Source: Hofstenia miamia (lineage: Eukaryota > Xenacoelomorpha > Acoela > Hofsteniidae). From it: 64,000 bases of DNA. Below, piece by piece: positions 1-11,160 of this stretch. The translations under genes and the position numbers were made by a program. The notes below the pieces were generated by a model, which was not told the origin of the DNA, did no database searches, and worked only from the letters and a program-made list of their open reading frames with translations. The stretch's first letter is position 1. Every line of letters starts with the position of its first letter. The stretch covers positions 232,496-296,495 of the forward strand of contig CABFPE010000522.1 of the NCBI GenBank assembly GCA_900660155.1, in the 5' to 3' direction.

Positions 1-305
1 AATATCCATTGAGAATAAATACATTTTAATTACTACCCAAGTCTTTGGGTTGACATGCAAAACCGACTTAATTGCAATAGCAGACAGTTCTGAATATATC
101 ATATTGTTCAAACAAAGCTAATTCGAACAAATTCTTTGCACAAATCGAAAATGAAATCATTACAGCATTAAGTCATAACACAGATATAATGTTAATGGGC
201 GACTGGAATTTGAACTTTTTAAATATAACTGAAAAATCTACGCTACAAAATTTCACTAATACATCAATGCAGTCCATCCAGAATTCTGCAAATAGCCAAA
301 CCTTG
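1..305 (+). mobile_element. LINE endonuclease fragment
   Basis: Around 120-290 the + strand reads as part of a LINE apurinic-type endonuclease: a stretch reading AQIENEIITALSHNTDIMLM is followed by GDWNLNF, the usual (G)DFN/GDWN metal-site block of the EEP fold. It starts before the window and is cut off by the repeat beginning at 306. No reverse transcriptase follows. A relic of a Jockey/CR1-like LINE is the simplest reading. Confidence 0.6.
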
Positions 306-614
306 ATTGGGTGTATTTGCTAATGCACGCGAGCGGCGACCGAATAATTCCAACTGTATTAGTTAATTCACCACTCTTAAATTCTATTTGCTAACGACGC
401 TCGCGCCAACCATTCCAAATGATTTAGTCGTAACTATAATTGTAAACTTCACGAGTGTTTGTATGCTTGCCTGTATTTTTAATTTGTAACAGACATTTAA
501 AATTTTCGTAAAACCAATAAAGCAGTACATTAAGTACACTAGTTGAATTATTGCATTATATTTTATATAGTTATATTTTACTTTGATAAAATTTTGAAGG
601 GTTTAATAAAAATT
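306..614. repeat. Copy 1 of a 309-bp duplicated segment ending at a single N
   Basis: This segment is repeated at 670-978 with an offset of 364 bases and ends exactly at the N at 615. Inside it are two diverged sub-repeats, each beginning TTTGCTAA and holding a GC-rich CGCGAGCGGCGACC-like block. AATAAA motifs lie near the end. It is probably a contig overlap or a repeated element 3' end rather than a gene. Confidence 0.75.
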
Positions 615-669
615 NCACAGAGTACATTTTTTTGCTCATCGGATATTTTGTTGAATGAACTAAGGACAT

Positions 670-978
670 ATTGGGTGTATTTGCTAATGCACGCGAGCGG
701 CGACCGAATAATTCCAACTGTATTAGTTAATTCACCACTCTTAAATTCTATTTGCTAACGACGCTCGCGCCAACCATTCCAAATGATTTAGTCGTAACTA
801 TAATTGTAAACTTCACGAGTGTTTGTATGCTTGCCTGTATTTTTAATTTGTAACAGACATTTAAAATTTTCGTAAAACCAATAAAGCAGTACATTAAGTA
901 CACTAGTTGAATTATTGCATTATATTTTATATAGTTATATTTTACTTTGATAAAATTTTGAAGGGTTTAATAAAAATT
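670..978. repeat. Copy 2 of the 309-bp duplicated segment, with A-rich tail
   Basis: This is the same sequence as 306-614. It runs on after TTTAATAAAAATT into a run of nine A, which resembles the polyadenylated 3' end of a LINE or processed copy. The 54 bases between the N at 615 and this copy are unique. Either the copies are two ends or alleles joined by the assembler, or this is a short interspersed repeat. Confidence 0.7.
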
Positions 979-988
979 AAAAAAAAAT

Positions 989-1493
989 TTAAGCATTGGA
1001 ATTAACAAATGCAATTAATTGTTGTCTTTTAAAAGTTCCTTCTCGATTATTTTCAGAAGATGTATTGCAATAATCATCATTTTCTTCTGTGTCACAAATG
1101 TATTTTTCAATATCATCTTTTTGCGAAATGCATATGTTGTTGATAACAGTGCTAGCTGAGATAATGTTCACAATTCGCTTGTCTGACCTGGCATCAATGC
1201 AGTACCTTAGTCTTCTAAAGCGACCTTTTAAAAGACCAAAAGCTCTTTCAATCGTTAATCTTGCTGTCATTAATTTTGAATTAAGTATAAACTCCTCGCG
1301 ACTTTTCACAGATGACTCTTTTATTGGGGTAATACACCATGTTTTACAGCAATATCCAGTGTCACCTAGTATATGTGTACCGTCTGGTATTATATTATTT
1401 GGGTTAAAAAATAATGGGTCATTATCAAGCACACTGATCATGACAAGATCCCGGTCATCCAGTGTACAAATCGCCAACAATTGTAATGCATAA
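989..1493 (-). mobile_element. PIF/Harbinger transposase, C-terminal fragment
   Basis: The - strand encodes about 165 residues of a HARBI1-like DDE transposase (DDE_Tnp_4). The block HILGDTGYCCKTW carries the second catalytic Asp, and RLTIERAFGLLKGRFRRL is the family's hallmark Glu block. The N-terminal half of the catalytic domain with the first Asp, and the usual Myb-like partner ORF, are absent. Upstream on the - strand is AT-rich sequence without coding signal, so the copy is truncated. Harbinger elements move as DNA with 3-bp target duplications; no ends could be paired here. Confidence 0.85.
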
Positions 1494-1940
1494 AAAATAA
1501 ATTATTTTAAATTTCACTTGGTTTATCTACTACAAATAAATATATTTTAGAGAAAAAAAACACTAGGAAATTTGAAAAAAATGTCGAACGAATTCGGAAT
1601 AGGCCTATTCTTCAAAAAATATTCGAATGAAAGTATAATTTTAGTAGCCGCGGTGAGTTAACAAACACTAAAATAAATTGGCGCACACATTAAAGCGAGA
1701 GGGAGATAGCATTGTGAGAAAAAAGTCAATTCTACGGTGATAAAGGATGACGAGATTATTATGGAGTGTTTTTCCAGCCAAGGCACAAAGCGTTTCGCCG
1801 CCTCAAAAGCGGATTGACAGCCAGTGTGGGACATGGCAAAATCGAAAAAATAAGTAACGAAAATGGCGGTTTCAGTTCGATTTCGGCGAAAACCGCAGTT
1901 TCCTTTCAGTTTGGTTTAAACCGCCGAGCCCTAATTGCAC
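1494..1940. other. Unassigned; transposon-end-like sequence at 1857-1934
   Basis: No gene is visible. The stretch 1857-1934 read in reverse begins AGGGCTCGGCGGTTTAAACC and contains alternating GGTTT/AAACC blocks, the look of a DNA-transposon terminal region (hAT-like). No matching partner end was found, so this is a weak call. Confidence 0.3.
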
Positions 1941-2062
1941 CAGGGCCTTGCAATAATGTATTGCAATAATATTGCAATATAAAAAATTCAAAATACATAT
2001 ATTGCAATATGAGTTTGCTGGAATATAATATTGCAACATTTTGCAATATATATTGCAATGTT
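1941..2062. repeat. Cluster of TATTGCAATA palindromes after a CAGGGCC end
   Basis: The segment starts CAGGGCCTTGCAATAATG and then carries about eight close copies of the palindromic word (A)TTGCAAT(A). A hAT-type start (CAGGG) followed by clustered short repeats resembles subterminal transposase-binding repeats. The hAT relic at 3040-5055 ends with the inverted motif CAGGGCC, but the 8-bp flanks (AATTGCAC here, CTAAAAAT there) do not match, so the two are not shown to be one element. Confidence 0.45.
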
Positions 2063-2312
2063 TTGGTTAATTGACAGCTACCTAATTTAATCAAAGAAAA
2101 TGATTTTTGTGTTGCTTTATTATGATTTGCAAACTTCCTGCGAACTGTGTTCGACCATTGTTTTCAATCCTATTGTAGCTTGGCCTATGTCAGCCATTCA
2201 AATTAATTGTGCATAGGTCTGAGAATGTAAACATATGTCTAGCCATGTTTTCGGCATATTCCAAGTAGCGAATATATTTTTTCAGCATAGAAAATGGTGC
2301 TATTTATAACCC

Positions 2313-2460
2313 CCGTCATACACTGGCGTTAAGATAACCTTAACTTAAGCCTTAACGGCAGTGTTAAAATCAAGGTGTACGTTCTCGTTAAGTTAAGGTT
2401 TACCTTAATGGTAGTGTGCGACGATCAAGAGGGTGTCGCACACTGCCGTCAAGTTAAGTT
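2313..2460. repeat. Inverted repeat, MITE-like
   Basis: 2401-2422 (CTTAATGGTAGTGTGCGAC) pairs with 2434-2456 (GTCGCACACTGCCGTCAAG), forming a hairpin with two mismatches. Just upstream (2320-2370) related CACTGGCGTTAAG/CTTAACGGCAGTG words form a second inverted pair. It looks like a small non-autonomous DNA element. Its family is unknown. Confidence 0.5.
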
Positions 2461-3039
2461 TGTAAACAACTCATAATTGCAAAAACACGACGTCTGCCTA
2501 ATTTGAACAGACAAATCATGGATTTCTTGTGCTATGCTACAGAGACCCGGGCACAAATGATTGAATTTGACAGACATTTGTTAAGATTTTTGATAAAGTA
2601 TCTTCACAATTATTTTATAAATTTAATTGAAAATGTACATGTACATTAGGTCAGTAGGTGCATATAAATAAAACGCCTTCATATCAAATTATATTTGAAA
2701 GTTAAATCTAACCATAAAACATATGTTTGTTCAGAACAAATGCGAGTTAAATTACATTTAGAAATTTTTACCTATTTGAATTGTATACACTAAAAGTAGT
2801 TGGGCACATTGGAAAACATACAAATAATTTACAGGTAGTCAAAAAACTTTCTAGGAAAATTATAAATCTCTCAAAATTATTGAACTTGTAATGATTCCAT
2901 CTATTTAATGACTTCATGTGAAACTATGATACCAATTTTTTGTGAGGATAATGAAACTGAAGATTGCAGTATACTGAACATTTCAACTGTGAAATCTCAA
3001 GTATATATGTATAATCCAGAAACTAATGCTGCCAACTGG

Positions 3040-5055
3040 AAACAATCAAAGGAACTACAGGGTTATTGATTACCTACCACATGACATTAGATTATGCAGC
3101 TTCGAAAAGAGAATATTCTTCTTCAACTAGTGGCAAGACAAATTCAAGATATTTCAATGACAGTGGTTTTGAAAGAGTACTTCAAAATAGAATGGTTACT
3201 GTATTCAACAGTCAAAATTTTTTGCTTAGGCTATAAGTTGTTCAGTAAAATGGATTCTTCTCTTGTATGCAGTGGATTTTCATATTGGAAAAGATTGCAT
3301 TTATCTTTAAACCAACATGAAAATAGCAATGAACAAAGAACATGCATGTTAACATTTGTGTCTCAGAGCAAAACAATGAACCAAATAGATTCAACTATAA
3401 TACACAAAATAGAAAAACAGCAATACCCCACTATAATTGAAGCATTTGGCTTCACGTGGAAAACCATTTAGAGGTTCAACACAAAATATTGGTGATGTCC
3501 ACAATGGTGACTTTCTTGGTTTGTTAGAACTAATTAGTGAATTTGATCTATTTTTAAAGCAACAAATTTCTGACTATGGTAATAAAGGTAGAGGCAATGT
3601 TTCTTACTTATCTTTTACAATTTGTGATGAACTAATTATATTGATGGGAAAGCAATTCTAGAACAAAATTATAACAGATATCAATGTTGCCAAATATTAT
3701 TCCATTAGTTTCGACTCTACACCTGATAACTCACATATTGATCAATTGTCATTTGTGGTCCGATATGTTTTAGAAGGTAAAATAAAATAAAGTTTTATTC
3801 AGGTTCTTCCTCTAGATGCGCATGATGGTGAAACTTTAGATGATGTTGTGTTCAATGTATTAAGAGATAAAAATTTGAAGCTAGAAGACTGTTGTGGTTA
3901 ATCTTACGATAATGCTGCTAACATGGCAGGTTGTTACAAAGATCTTCAGGCTCGAACTTTTGAAAATAACAACCTAGCTCCTCAACAAAACGGTGGTGGG
4001 ATCTTTGTAAGGTAAAGACATCAGTTAATTTACAGTCACTTTCTCAGACACGTTGGTCATGTCGTGCGTCGTGCCGATGCCGTAAAAGCATTGCTTTTCA
4101 ATTATGACAGTATTATTTCATTGCTTTTTGAGATGGAAGAAAACACCTTTGAAAAACCTGGAACAAGACATTCTATCAAGAATGAATCAATTTTCAATAA
4201 TTTTGCAAAGCCCAGAAATGTCTCTTTCCAATGCTGTATCTGTATATAAGTCGTTGCATAATTATACAAAAGGATTAAGAGATACATTTGATTATTATGA
4301 AGAGAAAGCATTAGTGAGTATATATTTTGAAAAACAATTCGTTCAACAAAGGACTGCTAGACGTGGTAGGAAAACTTTATTTTTGATGGTCCAGCAGAGC
4401 ATGTCAATACAGAGCTGAGTCCTCGTGAAAAATTTAGAATCAATACATTCTTAACAATATTAGATTGTCTGGAACTCTCTATTATCCAGCAATAATCATC
4501 ATACAACAATCTCAATGATTGATTTGGATTCTTTCAACAGCTACCCTCACTATCATCAATAGAAATAGAACAAGCCTGTGCATTACTTGGAGATACATAC
4601 ACAAGTATTTCTAATATTTAACAATTTCTTCATCACAAAGAAGCCAATATGTTATTCCCAAATATTGATACAATATTTCTAATATAATTGTCAATAATGA
4701 TTAAAAATTGTAGTACAGAGCGCTCATTTAGTAAAATTAAGTTAGTGAAAAATGATTTGAGAAGCTCCATGTCAGAAGACAGGTTAAACAGCTTAACTAT
4801 AATGTCTATTGAAAATGTTATCTTGGAAAAAATAGACATCTCTGAGACAATAAGAGATTTTGCAATTTCCAATACAAGAAAGAAATTTTTTGATTAGAAA
4901 ACTTATAAACTTTGTTTGTATAATTATGGTTTTATTAAATTGTTAGTGTTATGACTCTTTTATTTAAACTTTAAATGTCTTTTTTTTGAAAAGTAGTTAA
5001 AAGGACCCTTATTAAATGAAATGGCCAGGGACCCACATTGTTTTACACGGCCCTG
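3040..5055 (+). mobile_element. Degenerate hAT transposase (ZMYM/DUF4371-like)
   Basis: Several + strand pieces in shifting frames follow the order of a TTF/DUF4371 hAT transposase. About 3430-3560 reads RGKPFRGSTQNIGDVHNGDF and then LGLLELISEFD. 3590-3660 reads VSYLSFTICDELIILMG. 3890-3960 matches the YDNAANMAG block. 4688-4897 holds the C-terminal dimerisation region with the ERSFSKIKLVKNDLRS and RLNSLTIMSIEN signatures. The frame is broken many times by shifts and stops, so the copy is dead. The right end TTTTACACGGCCCTG at 5041-5055 is a hAT-type terminal repeat. The left end is not identified (see 1941). Confidence 0.8.
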
Positions 5056-6309
5056 CTAAAAATAATCAATAATCCGGACAAATGTTCATTGATTGGAATC
5101 GCACTGCTTAAAGAAATACCAAATAATCAAAATTCGTGGCTTTTTCAATGACTTTAGAAGTGGTATTATATCAAAATTTGAACTATTCAGGAAATATAAT
5201 TTTTTCTCGAGTAGTCTCTTTACTATTAACTCACAATTAATTGATGATCCAATTCCTATTATTTTTTTCGCATTAAACTCTGAACTTTTGGTTTACAAAT
5301 TCATGAGGTACCAACCTTACCATCACTATTTTTAACAGAAAGCTAGTTGGAATTAAATTGAACAAATTAGGACTCTTAGAGAAACGCAATTGAATTGCAA
5401 TTTCTATTGGAAGTAAGCCTTCTGACTTTTTTATAAACTTACGTAAAATTGTTTTTATAGCTACCTAAAAAATTTTCCAAATTGCTATGACCTAATTTTC
5501 AGATTGAATTATATATTCTTGCTTGGATATATATAATATTGAAACTACTCATGTAAAAAATAGGAAAAGTCTTAGAACGTTTCAATTTGTTGGTCTTTCA
5601 GATGCTCTTACTCGAAAAGTTCAAAATGAACTTGATGAATTCAATTACTTATAGAAATGAAGACAAAATCGGTATCGCATCAATAATTTGCAATAATTTA
5701 CAAAATAATTATTTATGTTGAAATGCAAATGTTTGTTTATCATTCAGTCTTTCCCATTATTTGGGGTCTTAGAGTCTGGTTAAAAGTAATCAAACTGTTT
5801 GATATCAAAAGATGATTTTTGCCAAAATGTATATCCAATTTTCCAAAAAGATACAAAAATTTCTAAAATTTAAATAATAATTTAGGCAAAAGTTCATGGA
5901 ATGCTAATTTTGTTTTGAATATGCATAATGATGCCATGATACTTAGTAGCAGCTTTTGGTAGCTATTATTTTGTCACAAGCTATTATAAACTATGAGAGA
6001 TGAAACAAATTTTTTTGCATGAAAATCTATCTGTTATATTATTTTCTTAACGAATATGTTTTACAAATTACTGCAATTGTGAAATTTTAAGTTTTGACGA
6101 TAGATGGCATTCAGCAATTATGAAATCACTTTCATACAACACTAAAAATATATAAATATTCATTATTATAATTTTTCGTCTGCAAGTCGACATACCATCA
6201 TCGTTATGACATCTGCGTGTTTATTTGGAATAATTTAACTTCAAAGTAAGCCTATATTCGTAGTTTCTATCTAACGGCAAATTGCTACAACAAAATCTCA
6301 TTCAATAAA
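5056..6309. other. No gene recognised
   Basis: AT-rich sequence. An open stretch at 5093-5335 (80 codons) has no feature I recognise and composition like its surroundings. Nothing else was supported. Confidence 0.4.
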
Positions 6310-6582
6310 ATGTTTTACAAATTAACTACAGATATTGTCATAGAAAGCTTCTTTACCTGCTGCTTGGGAATATTCCTATATTTATTTCTTAATCCAATTA
6401 ACGTAGTGAAAGTTCATAGCACAAATAATTCAATCATTCAAATACCTAACTTATCAGAAATTTTATCAAATTTTAAAGCAAAGAAAAAATTCATTAAAAT
6501 TTCTACTATAAATTCAATTACATTTTCGCATTATAAGAAGGTAGAAGGAAAATTTGTCCCACCACTGTACAATGACTATTAA
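6310..6582 (+). CDS. Small membrane-protein exon, possibly EMC5/MMGT-like C-terminus
   Basis: This reading frame of 90 codons ends in TAA. A CTACAG acceptor at 6326-6331 would make the exon begin at 6332 and split the Asp codon; alternatively ATG 6310 starts a short protein. The peptide opens DIVIESFFTCCLGIFLYLF, one transmembrane helix led by a DIV motif. It ends in a polar segment with ITFSHYKK and GKFVPPLYNDY. EMC5 (ER membrane complex subunit 5) proteins show the same order: a DIV-type start of their second helix, a polar linker, an F-x-H-R-G-R block and, in plants, an FPP tail. Similarity is faint and the RGR is not kept, so identity is unproven. No upstream exon was found. A poly(A) signal lies 95 bases downstream. 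Confidence 0.4.
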   Translation: MFYKLTTDIVIESFFTCCLGIFLYLFLNPINVVKVHSTNNSIIQIPNLSEILSNFKAKKKFIKISTINSITFSHYKKVEGKFVPPLYNDY

Positions 6583-6676
6583 ATCCGGCAATCAAGCTGT
6601 TTTAAATTTGTGAAAAATTTACCTAAGCTATTCGACATCTCTTGCAAAAATTTGTAAATGCTTATAAATCATGATA

Positions 6677-6682
6677 AATAAA
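6677..6682 (+). promoter_or_regulatory. AATAAA poly(A) signal after the 6310-6582 exon
   Basis: A canonical AATAAA sits about 95 bases after the stop codon on the same strand, which supports the exon being a 3'-terminal one. In AT-rich DNA such hexamers are frequent. Confidence 0.35.
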
Positions 6683-9397
6683 GACCTCTAAAGGCTAAAA
6701 ACACTAGAAGATTGAGAAGTGTCTCTTCTTTATTTTTGTCTTAAATGCGAAATCTCGGGTTGTGGCCTCTGATTTTCAATATGAGTTGCCTCAATGTGCC
6801 AGAGTTGTCTATCTACATAAAAAGAAAGTTGTTCCGAAGAACTTTAGAACTTTTGATTGCCTGGGAATTATATATGGAGATAATTTAAGAATTTTTTAAA
6901 AATCTGAATTTTGGATGAAAATGAGTTAATTAGCACAGCAATAAACTTTATAACAAATTTTCATGAATAGCTCTGTCTACAGAGTTTGAAATAGTCCATT
7001 CTGGACCGCAGCCCGGTCGGTAGTATATGCAAATAATTAACCCTATTCAGTCCTTTTAAATATGTGAAGTTTCACGCATCATACGCAGATGGGATTAGAT
7101 GCAAATTATTCAATCAAATTATTTGGAATTAATTTAGAGGAATTAAGAAGAACAGCGTAGTGATGATGATGACATAATCACAGAGTGCAGACAAGAGTGC
7201 TCAGGGGTCGCAACTAACTGGAAATTTTAAAGGGCATATTTATTGGTCAATTTAATAATAAAATATTCGCCCTATTTTTTTATTAAAAGACTTTACTTCC
7301 TAAAAGAAGTTACAATAATAAATATAATTATGTACAAAATAAATGAGAGTTCTTTTCTTTGCAACAAGAGCAATTGCATATAAGATGAAAAGAACAACGA
7401 TGTAATATTTCGAGAAATAATTCCAAAAAAATTATTTTAATGCCTTCGAAACCTTTTTGGAAAATCGAATAGATCAATCTCAGTGTGGAATTGCAATACC
7501 ATATTTGAAAAGCGTAGTTCAGCTTAGATTTTATCATAGTGTTATGTATGTTTATATTTGTTCGAAGATTGGTGTTAAAAGAAGTATTACTCTTACCCGT
7601 TCTACGTCGTTTTGGGGTGTTTCTGTCACCCCACAGTCCTTAATTACGTTGCTGAAAGACAGCAACTTCCGGGAAACCGACAAAACTCATGACTTTTTAT
7701 ATCAACCTAAATGCCTAATAATACTAAATACAGCTAAATAGCAGGAATGTTTATCAGCTTTTTTGCAATATTAACTGCATTTCTATGATTATCGCCATAT
7801 GGGGTAACTTTATAACCCCAAATTATTTGATCTAACAAATATTAAGAATACTGTATTATGTCAAATCATTTTATATCTTACATTGCAGTTGCATACATGC
7901 AACTCTTCTTTCAAATCTCTAATGTTGCTTGTAAATAGTTGAGGAAGTTGGTGATGAAACTCTTTCAATCATGATTCAAGATTCAAATAATGAAGATATT
8001 TTGATGATGGTAGTTCACCTGGATTAGGAAATTTTGAACTTTAATATTGAACATGAAATATGTTCATTTTTTAACCTGTTACCCGAACTGGCCTTTCTAA
8101 CAATAATTCGTACCCCCAAACCAATCAAAGAAGGATTACTAGTATAATACGCGCAAAAATGTTGCAGTACAAAAACATCAATGAAAACAAGACAAATCAA
8201 TAAAAAATACAAGTATTATTAGAAACTATTAGTCTTTAAAATTTTTTGAAGATTTAAGGGTTTGACTTCTTAAATTGTTAGGTAATTTTTTAGTGTTCTT
8301 CTTCCCTAAAAATTATGAATCACCCGCGACCCGATTTGTCTAAGAGTACCGAGCAACGCCACCCGTTGAATTTTTGACTTGACTCTTGGACGAGTTGACT
8401 CGTAACCACCTTGAATGATATACAGAAATATTAATTGCAGTATTAAGTCAAATCCGGAACATCTTGGGAATGCTGAACAACAATTATGTCGACGGTCTAA
8501 CTCAAATATCAACATGAACCCTGGTTTGAAATGAGGCATCATGAAAAGTATATGGTTTTATGATGTGTAATCTGAGTTTGCACTTAACCAATTACCATAA
8601 ATGTGAGAATAAGTTACATTGATTGGTGCACAAAATGCAGAAATTACTATTTCCGAAAACAGTCACATTGAAACTACGCTAGATTATATCTAAATCAAGT
8701 TTATAACATTGCTATGGAAATTTGGTTTACGGCATGCCATCTTGTAAATTATTTTTTGACAAATTGTTGGCACTTTGTAAAAAATTCACAACACTATACA
8801 CAAGAGAACTTGCAAAATTCATCAATTAACGTTATATCTCACAACATTTCACTTTGGCCATACTTTGAGCAAAGGTAACTGTTCTCTATTCTTGATAACT
8901 TTAATGTATCACAATGAGTACAATTTACAACAAACTTCATAGAAAAAAAGGGAAATGAACAAACAATAAATCTTTATTGCACTTGTCGCAAGTGCCGGTG
9001 ATAGTCACATGAGTTTGTCTTTAACATGATCAATTTTGCTTTAAAATTTTTTACATCATTCTTGTTATTATTTAACAAGTATTTTAAAATAAGATTATAA
9101 AAAGGTGTATTGAATGAAAGAGTAAGAAAAATCTGCATAAACAAATTAAGAAGCAGAACTATAAATTTGCTTGGCTTAATAAAGGCTCATTTTGGGCTCG
9201 TTGTGTATCCAATGCAGTGTTCAGGCCCGGCTCATTGACAAGTCTGGTAGTAATAATTGTATTAATTCCTGTATCAAATACATGTGTGACGATATGCTTC
9301 AATGGGTGAGTGACTATCTATGATATTAAAGAATTCTTAGAGACATTGGTTGTTTCATGACAGATTTTTGGCGATATAAACTCATTAACATACTCTA
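6683..9397. other. No gene recognised
   Basis: AT-rich sequence. Open stretches at 7457-7741 and 8306-8542 have no recognisable domain. A small hairpin, TGGGGTG...CACCCCA, lies near 7611-7632. Nothing else could be supported. Confidence 0.4.
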
Positions 9398-10686
9398 ACG
9401 AATTTATAGTATTTTCCATTATTTGAATCGAGTTTGAATGTTGTAAAGAATATAATTAACATTGAACTTCATTTCATTGGTATAGCCCAATTTTGAATGA
9501 CAGCAAAATCTTCTTCAATTAGTGATAGAGATGTAGAGCACAATTAAATATCATCTGAGAATAGCATGGTAAAAAATTAATATTCGTTTATGAGCTAAAA
9601 CAAATATTCCATATTTTTTTCTTTTATCCCAATTGATTTAATGCTAATTCTGTTTTTATATTAAGTATGCATCTATGCTAATTCGGTAGGTTTGTTCAAT
9701 TTACTTAGAAAAAAAATTAGCCTTAATTTACTACATCTGTAATTTTATAACATTGCGAGGAACAAATATACAAGTAATGAAATAACTAACTTTCCAAAGT
9801 AATTTGCTAAGCTATAAGTATGCTAATCAAAATAAAGTGCAGTGCAAAACAATGTTATTATTAAAAATAAGTTCATATTTCAGTTCTCCAATCGTAATGA
9901 AAAAGTTAGGGAAAGACTCATAAAATTTCCATAAATTTTTAATAGGGAATCGCTATTGCTCTAACTAGAAAATTTCTTCTTTCCAAATCCTTTATGTGTG
10001 GTATGCTTACAAAATTTTGTTCACTGCCGAAATAGGNACGAATTTATAGTATTTTCCATTATTTGAATCGAGTTTGAATGTTGTAAAGAATATAATTGAA
10101 ATGTATTAACATTGAACTTCATTTCATTGGTATAGCCCAATTTTGAATGACAGCAAAATCTTCTTCAATTAGTGATAGAGATGTAGAGCACAATTAAATA
10201 TCATCTGAGAATAGCATGGTAAAAAATTAATATTCGTTTATGAGCTAAAACAAATATTCCATATTTTTTTCTTTTATCCCAATTGATTTAATGCTAATTC
10301 TGTTTTTATATTAAGTATGCATCTATGCTAATTCGGTAGGTTTGTTCAATTTACTTAGAAAAAAAATTAGCCTTAATTTACTACATCTGTAATTTTATAA
10401 CATTGCGAGGAACAAATATACAAGTAATGAAATAACTAACTTTCCAAAGTAATTTGCTAAGCTATAAGTATGCTAATCAAAATAAAGTGCAGTGCAAAAC
10501 AATGTTATTATTAAAAATAAGTTCATATTTCAGTTCTCCAATCGTAATGAAAAAGTTAGGGAAAGACTCATAAAATTTCCATAAATTTTTAATAGGGAAT
10601 CGCTATTGCTCTAACTAGAAAATTTCTTCTTTCCAAATCCTTTATGTGTGGTATGCTTACAAAATTTTGTTCACTGCCGAAATAGG
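9398..10686. repeat. Tandem duplicate split by a single N (assembly overlap)
   Basis: 9398-10036 (639 bp) is repeated at 10038-10686 (649 bp), and the N at 10037 lies exactly between them. I see one difference: ten extra bases (GAAATGTATT) in copy 2 near 10098. One contig's tail equals the next contig's head, so this is one locus written twice. The content is non-coding AT-rich sequence. Confidence 0.9.
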
Positions 10687-10969
10687 CTACAAATGTGTGA
10701 AATTTTTGTTCGAATTTTCTTTGAAGAAAAATTAGGAAATTTCTGAACACAAATTATTTTGTATGATGTAAAAATATATATGATTTTATTTTTTCAATTG
10801 AACAAAAATGTTGTAGCTTTACATCAAAATGATGTCTAAGAGAAGTTGGGTTATAGCCAGGCAATCACTTATAAATTATTTGGAAATTGACTCCAATCAA
10901 TAACAACCTGCAAATCTTGTCGACAAAAACGTAAGGAGTTTTATCACTATTTCGCAAGTTTTGATTCTA

Positions 10970-11160
10970 GTGCGATTGATTGCTTTACAAGTATTTCCAT
11001 TCTTCCCAATTTGATGTCGACGAACTTGCAATTCCTGCAAATAGTGTACCTAATGAAAGATTTTTCTCGTCTCAATGGAAATGTAAATATTTAGTGTTGC
11101 CTCAAAGATTGAAAAATGTTTTGAAACACAGTTTTTCTCTTAACATTTTTGTTTACTTTT
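10970..11160 (+). mobile_element. hAT transposase C-terminal scrap
   Basis: The frame from 11010 reads DELAIPANSVPNERFFSS, the conserved LAIPA-S-x-x-ERxFS block of the hAT dimerisation domain, followed by a stop about 30 codons later. No catalytic region or terminal repeats are visible nearby. It belongs to a different hAT branch from the ZMYM-like relic at 3040-5055. Confidence 0.65.

Noticed and set aside
1089-1493. 134-codon + strand frame
   Set aside because: Antisense shadow of the Harbinger transposase fragment.
1941-5055. A single hAT element from 1941 to 5055
   Set aside because: Both ends carry CAGGGCC, but the flanking 8-bp sequences differ and the intervening left part has unrelated inverted repeats.
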